Assembly: GCF_026151205.1 (NCBI RefSeq)
Contig: NW_026971852.1
Span: 1 to 28,203, forward strand
From: Bolinopsis microptera
Lineage: Eukaryota > Ctenophora > Tentaculata > Lobata > Bolinopsidae
Reading direction: 5' to 3'
DNA length: 28,203 nt
The notes under the pieces are model-generated. The model worked only from the letters and a program-made list of their open reading frames with translations. It was not told where the DNA came from and did no database searches. The translations under genes and the position numbers were made by a program. Positions 1 to 13,500 of this stretch are shown one piece after another (the first letter of the stretch is position 1; each line of letters opens with the position of its first letter).

Positions 1-225
<225 letters not shown>

Positions 226-232
226 GTATATA

Positions 233-274
233 GTGATGATATCATGGTTTTGTATCATGATTGAAACATTTGTC
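233..274 (+). other. Degenerate hammerhead-ribozyme-like motif
   Basis: GTGATGA (233-239) is followed by a 6-bp stem ATCATG/CATGAT (241-246 with 256-261), then GAAA (263-266), C, a four-base ATTT loop, and GTC (272-274). This is the order of a type I hammerhead with the tiny helix III typical of Penelope-like elements. The first core base is G instead of C, and the 5' strand of stem I is missing because the AT run starts there. The copy is probably inactive. Confidence 0.4.
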
Positions 275-334
275 TGACTCAACCGGTCGTTTCATTTTGT
301 ATCTAGCTCTCGGCTTGCCGATTGAGCACTGTAA

Positions 335-934
335 GCAGACGACGCCACCCACAATTATATATATATATATATAGAGGAGCCAGCTGTAGAAGATCCAGGC
401 CACGCCTCTCCAGACACAGCTGAGGATTCTGATTCTGGAGGTTGCTTCCCTTGTGCTAAGAAATGTGATCTCTGCAAAAACTTCCTGAAACCATCAACCA
501 CAATCGGCAGTTTCCACACCAACCAAGTATTCAGTATCAAAGGACGATTGGACTGTGATACCAAAAATGTTGTGTACATAGTTAATGATAATATTTGTAA
601 GTTAAGTTATATAGGATGTACTTCAGACTCTTTAAAGGTTAGATTTAGGAACCATAAATCCCACATTAAAACTCAAAGAAGGACATGTGAACTTTCCTGC
701 CATTTTATAGATAATGAGATTTTGCACAATCTGGACCGTACAACCACTAAGTTGTTTACCAGTACTTTAAGTAAGGACATTAATGTTTCTATTATAGAGC
801 AAGTTGACGTTGGGAATTTTGAGCAATGTGCCCAGGATAGACTAAGTATTTGTAAACAAAGGGAGAACTTTTGGCAAAACCAGCTTAAAACTTTAAAGCA
901 CTTTGGAGGGATGAACGTTAGAGAAGAAAGATGA
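335..934 (+). pseudogene. GIY-YIG endonuclease domain of a Penelope-like element (C-terminal fragment)
   Basis: The frame is open from just after a TAA at 332-334 to a TGA at 932-934, and it has no convincing ATG start. From 374 it reads an acidic linker, then a cysteine cluster (CFPCAKKCDLC, about 440-475), then the GIY-YIG nuclease core: VVYIV near the start, YIGCT, the arginine/histidine stretch LKVRFRNHKSHI, and the C-terminal signature RENFWQNQLKTL...GGMNVREE. In this family the Arg and the late Glu are catalytic, and both are present, so the domain itself looks undamaged although the reverse transcriptase that should precede it is absent. In Penelope-like elements this domain nicks target DNA to prime reverse transcription. 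The frame is antisense to PPM1G. It is probably a dead element piece rather than a host gene. Confidence 0.8.
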
Positions 935-1271
935 TTTTCTTCTTGCATATTCTATTTTCTCACCTCTACCACTCATTTGGGATTTCAACCCACCATAACT
1001 TGAATTGCTGAGTTACAAAAATTTCTAAATTTTAAATTTCTTTTATTTGATTGATTGATGGATTGATATTTTGAATAAATTTACTAACATGTCTTTATAT
1101 CAGGATGACTGTAAAGGTACATTTTACCGACATTTGAAGTCAAGGCGTTGTTTTACTGATAGTTGTGGCTAACTAATAATATATATATATATATATATAT
1201 TTCGTTGCTGTACTCCTACACATTAAAAGTCGGTGTCCCTCTCCCTCTCTCTCTCTCTAACATTGACTCAC

Positions 1272-1527
1272 TCCGCAATAGTATGTGTCTGAAGGTCCGG
1301 CATGGGACTTATCATCTGCTCCTCTGGAGGCAGGTCAGTGTTCTGCTTGTACTGATGATCCCCCAGTGCACGTGACAAGTTCAGACCACCGTTTACACGA
1401 CCATCCTTCGTTATCTTCCCTCCTGCTTTCTCAACCCGGGTCTTCTCAATCTCACTCTCTGGTTTGTGGTCCTCGGACAAGTCCACTGCAACTCCGTCCT
1501 TGGTACACACTACACACCTCGAGTCAC
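1272..1527 (-). CDS. PPM1G: PPM1G exon 8 (last visible)
   Basis: 256 bp. It completes GDSRCVV and carries [25 protein letters not shown] and [15 protein letters not shown]. It ends in phase 2 (codon begins GA) at the donor gtgagt. The following exon, expected to carry the HEF...ACDG motif, is not found between 1 and 1271. Confidence 0.93.
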
Positions 1528-4500
1528 CTGTGTAAAATTAACCGTGATTATATCAGGCAATTATCGGGCAATTATTAGGCAATTATCGGGCAATTATCAG
1601 GCAATTATCGGGCAATTAAGACCACTAAACTGAGTAAATTTTAAGGAGGTGAGATTGTAAGAGTGAAATTTCAACGGGAAGGGAAGTGATCAACTTACCA
1701 ACGTTAGCTACAGTAATAACCCCTTCCTGGATAACGGCTACACAAGCGGTAGTGCCACTTCCGTACCCCTCTCTCTCATCAAACTCTGGGGGAACGTCAT
1801 CATCGTCACTATCCTCTTCTGATGACCCCTCCTCTGACCCCTCTTCGTCCTGGAGAACATTATAAATATTACAAGGCTTGTTTATTCAATATCCACATAA
1901 TACTAACTAGAGTATTGCCACATTTGTTGATATTTCAGGATTATGATCGGTTAACATCATCGAACTAACCGAATCGTCCTCGTCAGTCATTTCTGCCTCT
2001 TCCTCTTCCTCTTCATCAGATTCCTCTTCACCCTCACCATTCTTACTCTCGTCCCCATTTGCTGAAAATGGAGCAAGTCGTGTGAGAAAATCACCTTATT
2101 CAAATAAAATCACCTTATTCCAGTAAAATCGAACAAGTCAGCTCAGGAAAGGTAAAATGTTAGTTTTCAGGCGGCAAATCCTGCTCCTTGATGTTGGATC
2201 TTTCTGTTTGATATCTACTAACCAGTCGTCTCGTCCGCGCCGTTTTTCTTTGAAGGGGAACTACTTTCAGATTCTGAATCTTTCTGAAATGTTTAAGGTT
2301 AGCGAATTAATTCAAAAGACGCACTGTAGCTGTACTGTATTCGTGGTACAAAGGGGATGATACATAGTTTATCAATATCAGTATATTATCATACGTCAAC
2401 AGAAAAATAACATCTTGAATACGCACTCCGTTTTTGACGATTTCCTTCCCATTTGCAGCTGATCCAGCGCTTGCAGGCTCTCCACCGCCTTGTAAGATAT
2501 CAGGAACTTCCACCTTAGCCTTCTTTCCTTTCCCGGATCCTTCAAAGTTGCCTTCTTTCTCCGCCATTTCTTCTTCCATGCACTCTTTGACTGGAAATAA
2601 GCCGTTTAGAAATCACAATTGGCAATTTACATCAGAAAGGTCGGTACAGTGAGCGTTCTGGAATTTTAGAACCTTTATTTTTGTGCTTTCAACACACTGA
2701 TTCGGGTGCATTTCATGCCGTTCAACTAGAAGCATAAATTAAATACTAACATTTTTGTTTGTATTTGGCGAGCAGGTCCACAAGTGGCAGCTGGGCCTCT
2801 TCGTTCAGCTCCTCACATTCTTTGATCTTATCTTCCATTCCTTCTTCATCTTCATCGTCTCCTTTAGTACCTTAGATACAACAAAAGATGAAAGTAATTG
2901 ACTCGTTTGTAGTTTTCTACGCAGTACTAATCAGATTCACGTTAGACACAAATTGGGGGGGGGGGGGGGGGGGGCTGACCATAATATTGAAGTACATTAA
3001 AATGTAGGTTTTTTCCCGATTTAGGGCAGGGGATATACTTTAATATACTCTAATATACTTAAATTTATCCCTATCTTTTTACCTAAAACAAAAATCGCTG
3101 CACACAATATGCTTGAAATGCAAATCTTAATCGATTCCGAAAATTTCATACAGAAATATTGAAAACTTATGGAGTTATTTTAATTTTAATGAAGTCATTA
3201 AATTGGCTAGTATCCCGAACCGAGATATTACATGTGCAATTTTGTTCATGGAGGTCTTTTTACTTAGTATCCACTATTCAACAGATATTGAGCTATATTT
3301 TTCACACAAAGTTAGTCTCATTCAAAAATATTGAAATTTGATCGAATTTTGGGTAAAAGCTTTCAAATTTGTTGCGTATGCCCAAATATGGGCATATGGT
3401 TTGAAGCTCATAACTCATCCATTTTTTGACCAAACTGGATGTAAATTCATGTACTAGTCCAAAAACAGGCTTATCTTGCAAATCTAAATGAAGAATATAG
3501 CTAGACTAATTTTGGGTATATTAAAGTATATTAAAATGTAGGTTTTTTCCCCGATTTAGGGCCGGGGATATACTTTGATATAATTAAATATGGTCAGCCC
3601 CCTCCGGCCCTCCCCTCCCCAAATAAAAAGTAGAATTGTCAAAAATGATGACAGTTCACCAATATAACCAAACTACGAGAATTAACAAGTAACAATGCGT
3701 ATAATTCCACTGACCTGCCAGCGTCTGCAATTCATCAGCCGTTTCCTCCAACACAATCTGCTTATCAACAGCCAGGAAAGTTGTTTTCAGAGCTTGCTCG
3801 ATCTTGCCATCAGTAAAATCGTACTGTGTTTTAAGGAGCATTGGAAGGTATTTAGCGACGTAGAGAGCCACCTCGCCTCCACCGTGGCCATCGTATACGG
3901 CAAACAGTGCCGAATTGTCTGTCAGGTCAGGAACACAGCTCATTGCATCCTGGAGATGATTTATTTAGAGCGATGATGTGATCTGTTTAGCAGTCAAAGG
4001 GGAATCTCGCTGAATGTCAAAGCGCCACGAATTACGAAATTGTGTCAAAGTTGATGAGAAGTGTGCTCACTCACATGCACGAGGGAAGACACTGCAGAAG
4101 ATTACTATATTTTCAACCTGATTAAATGACAATAACTTCTTGTTCACTGTTCAGTACCAATATCTAGAAAAGCGGATACCTATATTCTATAAGCCCATTT
4201 TGTAATTGTGGCCGGTGCCGCCAACGTACGCGCAAATATTACATTTTCGCGCGCTCGCGTCTTAATTGAACACGAAGCGCGGACGATATTGAATTTATGT
4301 CGACCGCGTCTGCAGTAATGGCAAAGACAGAAGACGTTTCCCTGAATTTTGTAGTGGATTTTGTAGTGGATTTTGCGCGCCGAACGTACGTTACAATATT
4401 TATCATTGTAGAATCTACGACGGTAGAAGTCAGAAGTCTCAATAAACTGCTCGTACTTATACATTTATAGAAACTTATAAGATATGAAAATCTAAGTAAC

Positions 4501-7500
4501 ACATCCACCCCAGTCAGGCCACCCATCCCAAATAGCTTGAAATCTGTGACAAATCCCTGAAAATCCAGAATGAGAATCTTGACCCCTGAGGGGATTTGTG
4601 TTGCTGAGTATTTGAAACATGTTTGGTGGGTAAATAGGTAGTACATATCCCTAACCATCACAAAGACCAAGCTCTTGAACCACTCAAGCCACTCCCAGAG
4701 GCCATGCCAATCCCAAAATTACCGAAATCCAGCTAAAATCCAGACTTTAAAATCTTTACCCCTGTAGTGCTTTTATGTTCCGGGGTAGGTGGGACCTGTT
4801 TTAGTTTTAAAATGGGTTCTACCTGTCCCAAACCATCATAAAAATCAAGTTTCGACCTCTCAACCCACTCAGGCCACTCCCAGGGGCCACGCCCATCCCA
4901 AAATTACCGAAATCTAGCTAAATCCAGACTTTAAAATCTTTACCCCTGTAGTGCTTTTATGTTCCGGGGTAGGTGGGACATGTTTTAGTTTAAAAATGGG
5001 TTCTACCTGTCCCAAACCATCATAAAAATCAAGTTTCGACCTCTCAACCCACTCAGGCCAATCCCAGGGGCCACGCCCATCCCAAAATTACCGAAATCCA
5101 GCTAAAATCCAGACTTTAAAATCTTTACCCCTGTAGTGCTTTTATGTTCCGGGGTAGGTGGGACATGTTTTAGTTTTAAAATGGGTTCTACCTGTCCCAA
5201 ACCATCATAAAAATCAAGTTTCGACCTCTCAACCCACTCAGGCCACTCCCAGGGGCCACGCCCATTCCAAAATTACCGAAATCCAGCTAAAATCCAGACT
5301 TTAAAATCTTTACCCCTGTAGTGCTTTTATGTTCCGGGGTAGGTGGGACCTGTTTTAGTTTTAAAATGGGTTCTACCTGTCCCAAACCATCATAAAAATC
5401 AAGTTTCGACCTCTCAACCCACTCAGGCCACTCCCAGGGGCCACACATATCCCAAAATTACCGAAATCCAGCTAAAATCCAGACTTTAAAATCTTTACCC
5501 CTGTAGTGCTTTTATGTTCCGGGGTAGGTGGGACATGTTTTAGTTTAAAAATGGGTTCTACCTGTCCCAAACCATCATAAAAATCAAGTTTCGACCTCTC
5601 AACCCACTCAGGCCACTCCCAGGGGCCACGCCCATCCCAAAATTACCGAAATCTAGCTAAAATCCAGACTTTAAAATCTTTACCCCTGTAGTGCTTTTAT
5701 GTTCCGGGGTAGGTGGGACATGTTTTAGTTTAAAAATGGGTTCTACCTGTCCCAAACCATCATAAAAATCAAGTTTCGACCTCTCAACCCACTCAGGCCA
5801 CTCCCAGGGGCCACGCCCATCCCAAAATTACCGAAATCTAGCTAAAATCCAGACTTTAAAATCTTTACCCCTGTAGTGCTTTTATGTTCCGGGGTAGGTG
5901 GGACATGTCTTAGTTTAGAAATGGGTTCTACCTGTCCCAAACCATCATAAAAATCAAGTTTCGACCTCTCAACCCACTCAGGCCACTCCTAGGGGCCACG
6001 CCCATCCCGAAATTACCGAAATCCAGCTAAATCCAGACTTTAAAATCTTTACCCCTGTAGTGCTTTTATGTTCCGGGGTAGGTGGGACATGTTTTAGTTT
6101 TAAAATGGGTTCTACCTGTCCCAAACCATCATAAAAATCAAGTTTCGACCTCTCAACCCACTCGGGCCACTCCCAGGCGCCACGCCCATCCCAAAATTAC
6201 CGAAATCCAGCTAAAATCCAGACTTTAAAATCTTTACCCCTGAAGTGCTTTTATGTTCCGGGGTAGGTGGGACATGTTTTAGTTTAAAAATTGGTTCTAC
6301 CTGTCACAAACCATCATAAAAATCAAGTTTCGACCTCTCAACCCACTCACATCCACAACCTTCCGAATGTAGGTACGGACTTCAAAAAACCGAAAAATAT
6401 ACAAAAGTCAAAAGTCAGTGGGCATACGTTGGCCTTAATAGCTCCGCTGTGTTTTACATTTGAGAGCTGTTACTTTGCAGATGGCATACTGTTCTTACTG
6501 GTTCGAGGATTCTGTCGTAAATATTTGAAAATTCGAATATTTTAGACCACGCCCATTCGATATTAAAACACCTATTATATTGTTTTCTCTGAACATGCTG
6601 AACGCCTATTTTTTTTCAGAGACGGTAGATTATTAAATGTTGCATATGATCCGAAAACATGAGGCAAAACGGATTAGAAATGAAAAAGTTATCAAGCATT
6701 TTCTGTATCTCGTTAACAACATTGACTGGGTGATTATGTAACACCGTGACACGACACCTTAATTGGGCACCCTTAACAATTCCCATAATGTTTAACGGAG
6801 TAGTTAACGGGGTCACCTAATCACGTGATTAGGTAAACCAATCACCTGATCACACGTAATGAATAAACTCGTTATGCTTCATATCTCTGTCATCTGAGGA
6901 GCAGTTCTAATTTTTTTTTCAGGACAAACGTAATTTGAATGGCCAAACACAATTCAACAAAATTTAGCTCGATTCGACTATCCAAACTATCAAATAAATG
7001 CAAAAATGAACCTTCATCCGAAAAAAAATAACTAAAATATTTATCGATTTGACAAATTCCTCGAACCAGTGGTAGTAGTAAGTCATAGGTACCAGAAAGA
7101 ATTATTACAATTGGGCACTCAGTGACTAAGCTATTAAGGCCAACGTATGCCCACTGACTTTTGGGCCACCCTGTATTTTCGGCTCAGAATGATCAGGGTA
7201 GCATGAAACATGAACAAAAGTAGTTTCCAGAAAAACTTTGAAAAATTTTGACTTAGAAAATTTTCAGTCCGAGTCATTCTCGATACGTACCTCTGAAAGC
7301 AGAGCTCCCGCTTCCGAGCTCGTATTGCGAAGGGGAGGCCTGCCTTCCGAGATCGCATTACAATGGGGAACCATCGAGTCCAAAATCGTATATCGAACTT
7401 CGAAAACCGAAAAAAATATTTTCGGCTCAGAATGATCAGGGTAACATGAAACATGAACAAAAGTAGTTTCCAGAAAAACCTTGAAAAATGTTGACTTAGG

Positions 7501-10500
7501 AAATTTTCGGTCCGAGTCATTCTCGATACGTACCTCTAAAAGCAGAGCTCCCGCTTGCAAGCTCGTATAATTGCGAAGGGGAGGCCTGCCTTCCGAGATC
7601 GCATTACAAAGGGGACCCTCGAGTCCAAAATCGTATATTTTCCGAAAGGGTAGGTGCGGACTTCGAAAACCGAAAAAAATATTTTTGGCTCATAGTGATC
7701 AGGGTAGCATGAAACATGAACAAAAGCAGTTTCCAGAAAAACTTTGAAAAATTTTGACTTAGAAAATGTTCGGTCCGAGTCATTCTCGATACGTACCTCT
7801 GAAAGCAGAGCTCCCGCTTCCGAGCTCGTATTGCGAAGGGGAGGCCTGCCTTCCAAGAGCGCATTACAAAGGGGAACCCTCGAGCCGAAAATATTTTTTT
7901 CGGTTTTCGAAGTCCGCACCTACCCTTCGATATACGATTTTGAACTCAAGTCAAAAATTTTCAAAGTTTTTCTGGAAACTACTTTTGTTCATGTTTCATG
8001 TTACCCTGATCATTCTGAGCCGAAAATATTTTTTTCGGTTTTCGAAGTTCGATATAAGATTTTGGACTCGAGGGTTCCCCATTGTAATGCGATCTCGGAA
8101 GGCAGGCCTCCCCTTCGCAATACGAGCTCGGAAGCGGGAGCTCTGCTACCAGAGGTACGTATCGAACCGTATCGAGAATGACTCAGACTGAAAATTTCCT
8201 AAGTCAAAATTTTTCAAGGTTTTTCTGGAAACTACTTTTGTTCATGTTTCATGTTACCCTGATCATTCTGAGCCGAAAATATTTTTTTCGGTTTTCGAAG
8301 TTCGATATACGATTTTGGACTCGATGGTTCCCCATTGTAATGCGATCTCGGAAGGCAGGCCTCCCCTTCGCAATACGAGCTCGGAAGCGGGAGCTCTGCT
8401 TTCAGAGGTACGTATCGAGAATGACTCGGACTGAAAATTTTTTAAGTCAAAATTTTTCAAAGTTTTTCTGGAAACTACTTTTGTTCATGTTTCATGCTAG
8501 TTGCTACCCTGATCACTACTTTTATTCTTGTTTCATGTTACCCTAATCATTATGAGCCAAAATATTTTTTTCGGTTTTTTGAAGTCCGTACCTACATTCG
8601 GAAGGTTGTGGATGTGAGTGGGTTGAGAGGTCGAAACTTGATTTTTATGATGGTTTGGGACAGGCAGAACCCATTTTTAAACTAAAACATGTCCCACCTA
8701 CCCCGGAACATAAAAGCACTACAGGGGTAAAGATTTTAAAGTCTGGATTTAGCTGGATTTCGGTCATTTTGGGATGGGCGTGGCCCCTGGGAGTGGCCCG
8801 AGTGGGTTGAGAGGTCGAAACTTGATTTTTATGATGGTTTGGGACAGGCAGAACCCATTTTTAAACTAAAACATGTCCCACCTACCCCGGAACATAAAAG
8901 CACTACAGGGGTAAAGATTTTAAAGTCTGGATTTAGCTGGATTTCGGTCATTTTGGGATGGGCGTGGCCCCTGGGAGTGGCCCGAGTGGGTTGAGAGGTC
9001 GAAACTTGATTTTTATGATGGTTTGGGACAGGCAGAACCCATTTTTAAACTAAAACATGTCCCACCTACCCCGGAACATAAAAGCACTACAGGGGTAAAG
9101 ATTTTAAAGTCTGGATTTAGCTGGATTTCGGTCATTTTGGGATGGGCGTGGCCCCTGGGAGTGGCCCGAGTGGGTTGAGAGGTCGAAACTTGATTTTTAT
9201 GATGGTTTGGGACAGGCAGAACCCATTTTTAAACTAAAACATGTCCCACCTACCCCGGAACATAAAAGCACTACAGGGGTAAAGATTTTAAAGTCTGGAT
9301 TTAGCTGGATTTCGGTCATTTTGGGATGGGCGTGGCCCCTGGGAGTGGCCCGAGTGGGTTGAGAGGTCGAAACTTGATTTTTATGATGGTTTGGGACAGG
9401 CAGAACCCATTTTTAAACTAAAACATGTCCCACCTACCCCGGAACATAAAAGCACTACAGGGGTAAAGATTTTAAAGTCTGGATTTAGCTGGATTTCGGT
9501 CATTTTGGGATGGGCGTGGCCCCTGGGAGTGGCCCGAGTGGGTTGAGAGGTCGAAACTTGATTTTTATGATGGTTTGGGACAGGCAGAACCCATTTTTAA
9601 ACTAAAACATGTCCCACCTACCCCGGAACATAAAAGCACTACAGGGGTAAAGATTTTAAAGTCTGGATTTAGCTGGATTTCGGTCATTTTGGGATGGGCG
9701 TGGCCCCTGGGAGTGGCCCGAGTGGGTTGAGAGGTCGAAACTTGATTTTTATGATGGTTTGGGACAGGCAGAACCCATTTTTAAACTAAAACATGTCCCA
9801 CCTACCCCGGAACATAAAAGCACTACAGGGGTAAAGATTTTAAAGTCTGGATTTTAGCTGGATTTCGGTCATTTTGGGATGGGCGTGGCCCCTGGGAGTG
9901 GCCCGAGTGGGTTGAGAGGTCGAAACTTGATTTTTATGATGGTTTGGGACAGGCAGAACCCATTTTTAAACTAAAACATGTCCCACCTACCCCGGAACAT
10001 AAAAGCACTACAGGGGTAAAGATTTTAAAGTCTGGATTTAGCTGGATTTCGGTCATTTTGGGATGGGCGTGGCCCCTGGGAGTGGCCCGAGTGGGTTGAG
10101 AGGTCGAAACTTGATTTTTATGATGGTTTGGGACAGGCAGAACCCATTTTTAAACTAAAACATGTCCCACCTACCCCGGAACATAAAAGCACTACAGGGG
10201 TAAAGATTTTAAAGTCTGGATTTAGCTGGATTTCGGTCATTTTGGGATGGGCGTGGCCCCTGGGAGTGGCCCGAGTGGGTTGAGAGGTCGAAACTTGATT
10301 TTTATGATGGTTTGGGACAGGCAGAACCCATTTTTAAACTAAAACATGTCCCACCTACCCCGGAACATAAAAGCACTACAGGGGTAAAGATTTTAAAGTC
10401 TGGATTTAGCTGGATTTCGGTCATTTTGGGATGGGCGTGGCCCCTGGGAGTGGCCCGAGTGGGTTGAGAGGTCGAAACTTGATTTTTATGATGGTTTGGG

Positions 10501-13500
10501 ACAGGCAGAACCCATTTTTAAACTAAAACATGTCCCACCTACCCCGGAACATAAAAGCACTACAGGGGTAAAGATTTTAAAGTCTGGATTTAGCTGGATT
10601 TCGGTCATTTTGGGATGGGCGTGGCCCCTGGGAGTGGCCCGAGTGGGTTGAGAGGTCGAAACTTGATTTTTATGATGGTTTGGGACAGGCAGAACCCATT
10701 TTTAAACTAAAACATGTCCCACCTACCCCGGAACATAAAAGCACTACAGGGGTAAAGATTTTAAAGTCTGGATTTAGCTGGATTTCGGTCATTTTGGGAT
10801 GGGCGTGGCCCCTGGGAGTGGCCCGAGTGGGTTGAGAGGTCGAAACTTGATTTTTATGATGGTTTGGGACAGGCAGAACCCATTTTTAAACTAAAACATG
10901 TCCCACCTACCCCGGAACATAAAAGCACTACAGGGGTAAAGATTTTAAAGTCTGGATTTAGCTGGATTTCGGTCATTTTGGGATGGGCGTGGCCCCTGGG
11001 AGTGGCCCGAGTGGGTTGAGAGGTCGAAACTTGATTTTTATGATGGTTTGGGACAGGCAGAACCCATTTTTAAACTAAAACATGTCCCACCTACCCCGGA
11101 ACATAAAAGCACTACAGGGGTAAAGATTTTAAAGTCTGGATTTAGCTGGATTTCGGTCATTTTGGGATGGGCGTGGCCCCTGGGAGTGGCCCGAGTGGGT
11201 TGAGAGGTCGAAACTTGATTTTTATGATGGTTTGGGACAGGCAGAACCCATTTTTAAACTAAAACATGTCCCACCTACCCCGGAACATAAAAGCACTACA
11301 GGGGTAAAGATTTTAAAGTCTGGATTTAGCTGGATTTCGGTCATTTTGGGATGGGCGTGGCCCCTGGGAGTGGCCCGAGTGGGTTGAGAGGTCGAAACTT
11401 GATTTTTATGATGGTTTGGGACAGGCAGAACCCATTTTTAAACTAAAACATGTCCCACCTACCCCGGAACATAAAAGCACTACAGGGGTAAAGATTTTAA
11501 AGTCTGGATTTAGCTGGATTTCGGTCATTTTGGGATGGGCGTGGCCCCTGGGAGTGGCCCGAGTGGGTTGAGAGGTCGAAACTTGATTTTTATGATGGTT
11601 TGGGACAGGCAGAACCCATTTTTAAACTAAAACATGTCCCACCTACCCCGGAACATAAAAGCACTACAGGGGTAAAGATTTTAAAGTCTGGATTTAGCTG
11701 GATTTCGGTCATTTTGGGATGGGCGTGGCCCCTGGGAGTGGCCCGAGTGGGTTGAGAGGTCGAAACTTGATTTTTATGATGGTTTGGGACAGGCAGAACC
11801 CATTTTTAAACTAAAACATGTCCCACCTACCCCGGAACATAAAAGCACTACAGGGGTAAAGATTTTAAAGTCTGGATTTAGCTGGATTTCGGTCATTTTG
11901 GGATGGGCGTGGCCCCTGGGAGTGGCCCGAGTGGGTTGAGAGGTCGAAACTTGATTTTTATGATGGTTTGGGACAGGCAGAACCCATTTTTAAACTAAAA
12001 CATGTCCCACCTACCCCGGAACATAAAAGCACTACAGGGGTAAAGATTTTAAAGTCTGGATTTAGCTGGATTTCGGTCATTTTGGGATGGGCGTGGCCCC
12101 TGGGAGTGGCCCGAGTGGGTTGAGAGGTCGAAACTTGATTTTTATGATGGTTTGGGACAGGCAGAACCCATTTTTAAACTAAAACATGTCCCACCTACCC
12201 CGGAACATAAAAGCACTACAGGGGTAAAGATTTTAAAGTCTGGATTTAGCTGGATTTCGGTCATTTTGGGATGGGCGTGGCCCCTGGGAGTGGCCCGAGT
12301 GGGTTGAGAGGTCGAAACTTGATTTTTATGATGGTTTGGGACAGGCAGAACCCATTTTTAAACTAAAACATGTCCCACCTACCCCGGAACATAAAAGCAC
12401 TACAGGGGTAAAGATTTTAAAGTCTGGATTTAGCTGGATTTCGGTCATTTTGGGATGGGCGTGGCCCCTGGGAGTGGCCCGAGTGGGTTGAGAGGTCGAA
12501 ACTTGATTTTTATGATGGTTTGGGACAGGCAGAACCCATTTTTAAACTAAAACATGTCCCACCTACCCCGGAACATAAAAGCACTACAGGGGTAAAGATT
12601 TTAAAGTCTGGATTTAGCTGGATTTCGGTCATTTTGGGATGGGCGTGGCCCCTGGGAGTGGCCCGAGTGGGTTGAGAGGTCGAAACTTGATTTTTATGAT
12701 GGTTTGGGACAGGCAGAACCCATTTTTAAACTAAAACATGTCCCACCTACCCCGGAACATAAAAGCACTACAGGGGTAAAGATTTTAAAGTCTGGATTTA
12801 GCTGGATTTCGGTCATTTTGGGATGGGCGTGGCCCCTGGGAGTGGCCCGAGTGGGTTGAGAGGTCGAAACTTGATTTTTATGATGGTTTGGGACAGGCAG
12901 AACCCATTTTTAAACTAAAACATGTCCCACCTACCCCGGAACATAAAAGCACTACAGGGGTAAAGATTTTAAAGTCTGGATTTAGCTGGATTTCGGTCAT
13001 TTTGGGATGGGCGTGGCCCCTGGGAGTGGCCCGAGTGGGTTGAGAGGTCGAAACTTGATTTTTATGATGGTTTGGGACAGGCAGAACCCATTTTTAAACT
13101 AAAACATGTCCCACCTACCCCGGAACATAAAAGCACTACAGGGGTAAAGATTTTAAAGTCTGGATTTAGCTGGATTTCGGTCATTTTGGGATGGGCGTGG
13201 CCCCTGGGAGTGGCCCGAGTGGGTTGAGAGGTCGAAACTTGATTTTTATGATGGTTTGGGACAGGCAGAACCCATTTTTAAACTAAAACATGTCCCACCT
13301 ACCCCGGAACATAAAAGCACTACAGGGGTAAAGATTTTAAAGTCTGGATTTAGCTGGATTTCGGTCATTTTGGGATGGGCGTGGCCCCTGGGAGTGGCCC
13401 GAGTGGGTTGAGAGGTCGAAACTTGATTTTTATGATGGTTTGGGACAGGCAGAACCCATTTTTAAACTAAAACATGTCCCACCTACCCCGGAACATAAAA

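Noticed and set aside
4239-4670. 143-codon minus-strand frame
   Set aside because: It crosses from the outer motif into the diverged satellite copy; no conserved motif, and it lies within an intron.
7134-8546. Overlapping open frames of 65-145 codons on both strands
   Set aside because: They run through the inverted ~250-bp repeats in several frames at once, repeat the same peptide, and have no start context or known domain; they are a by-product of the repeat.
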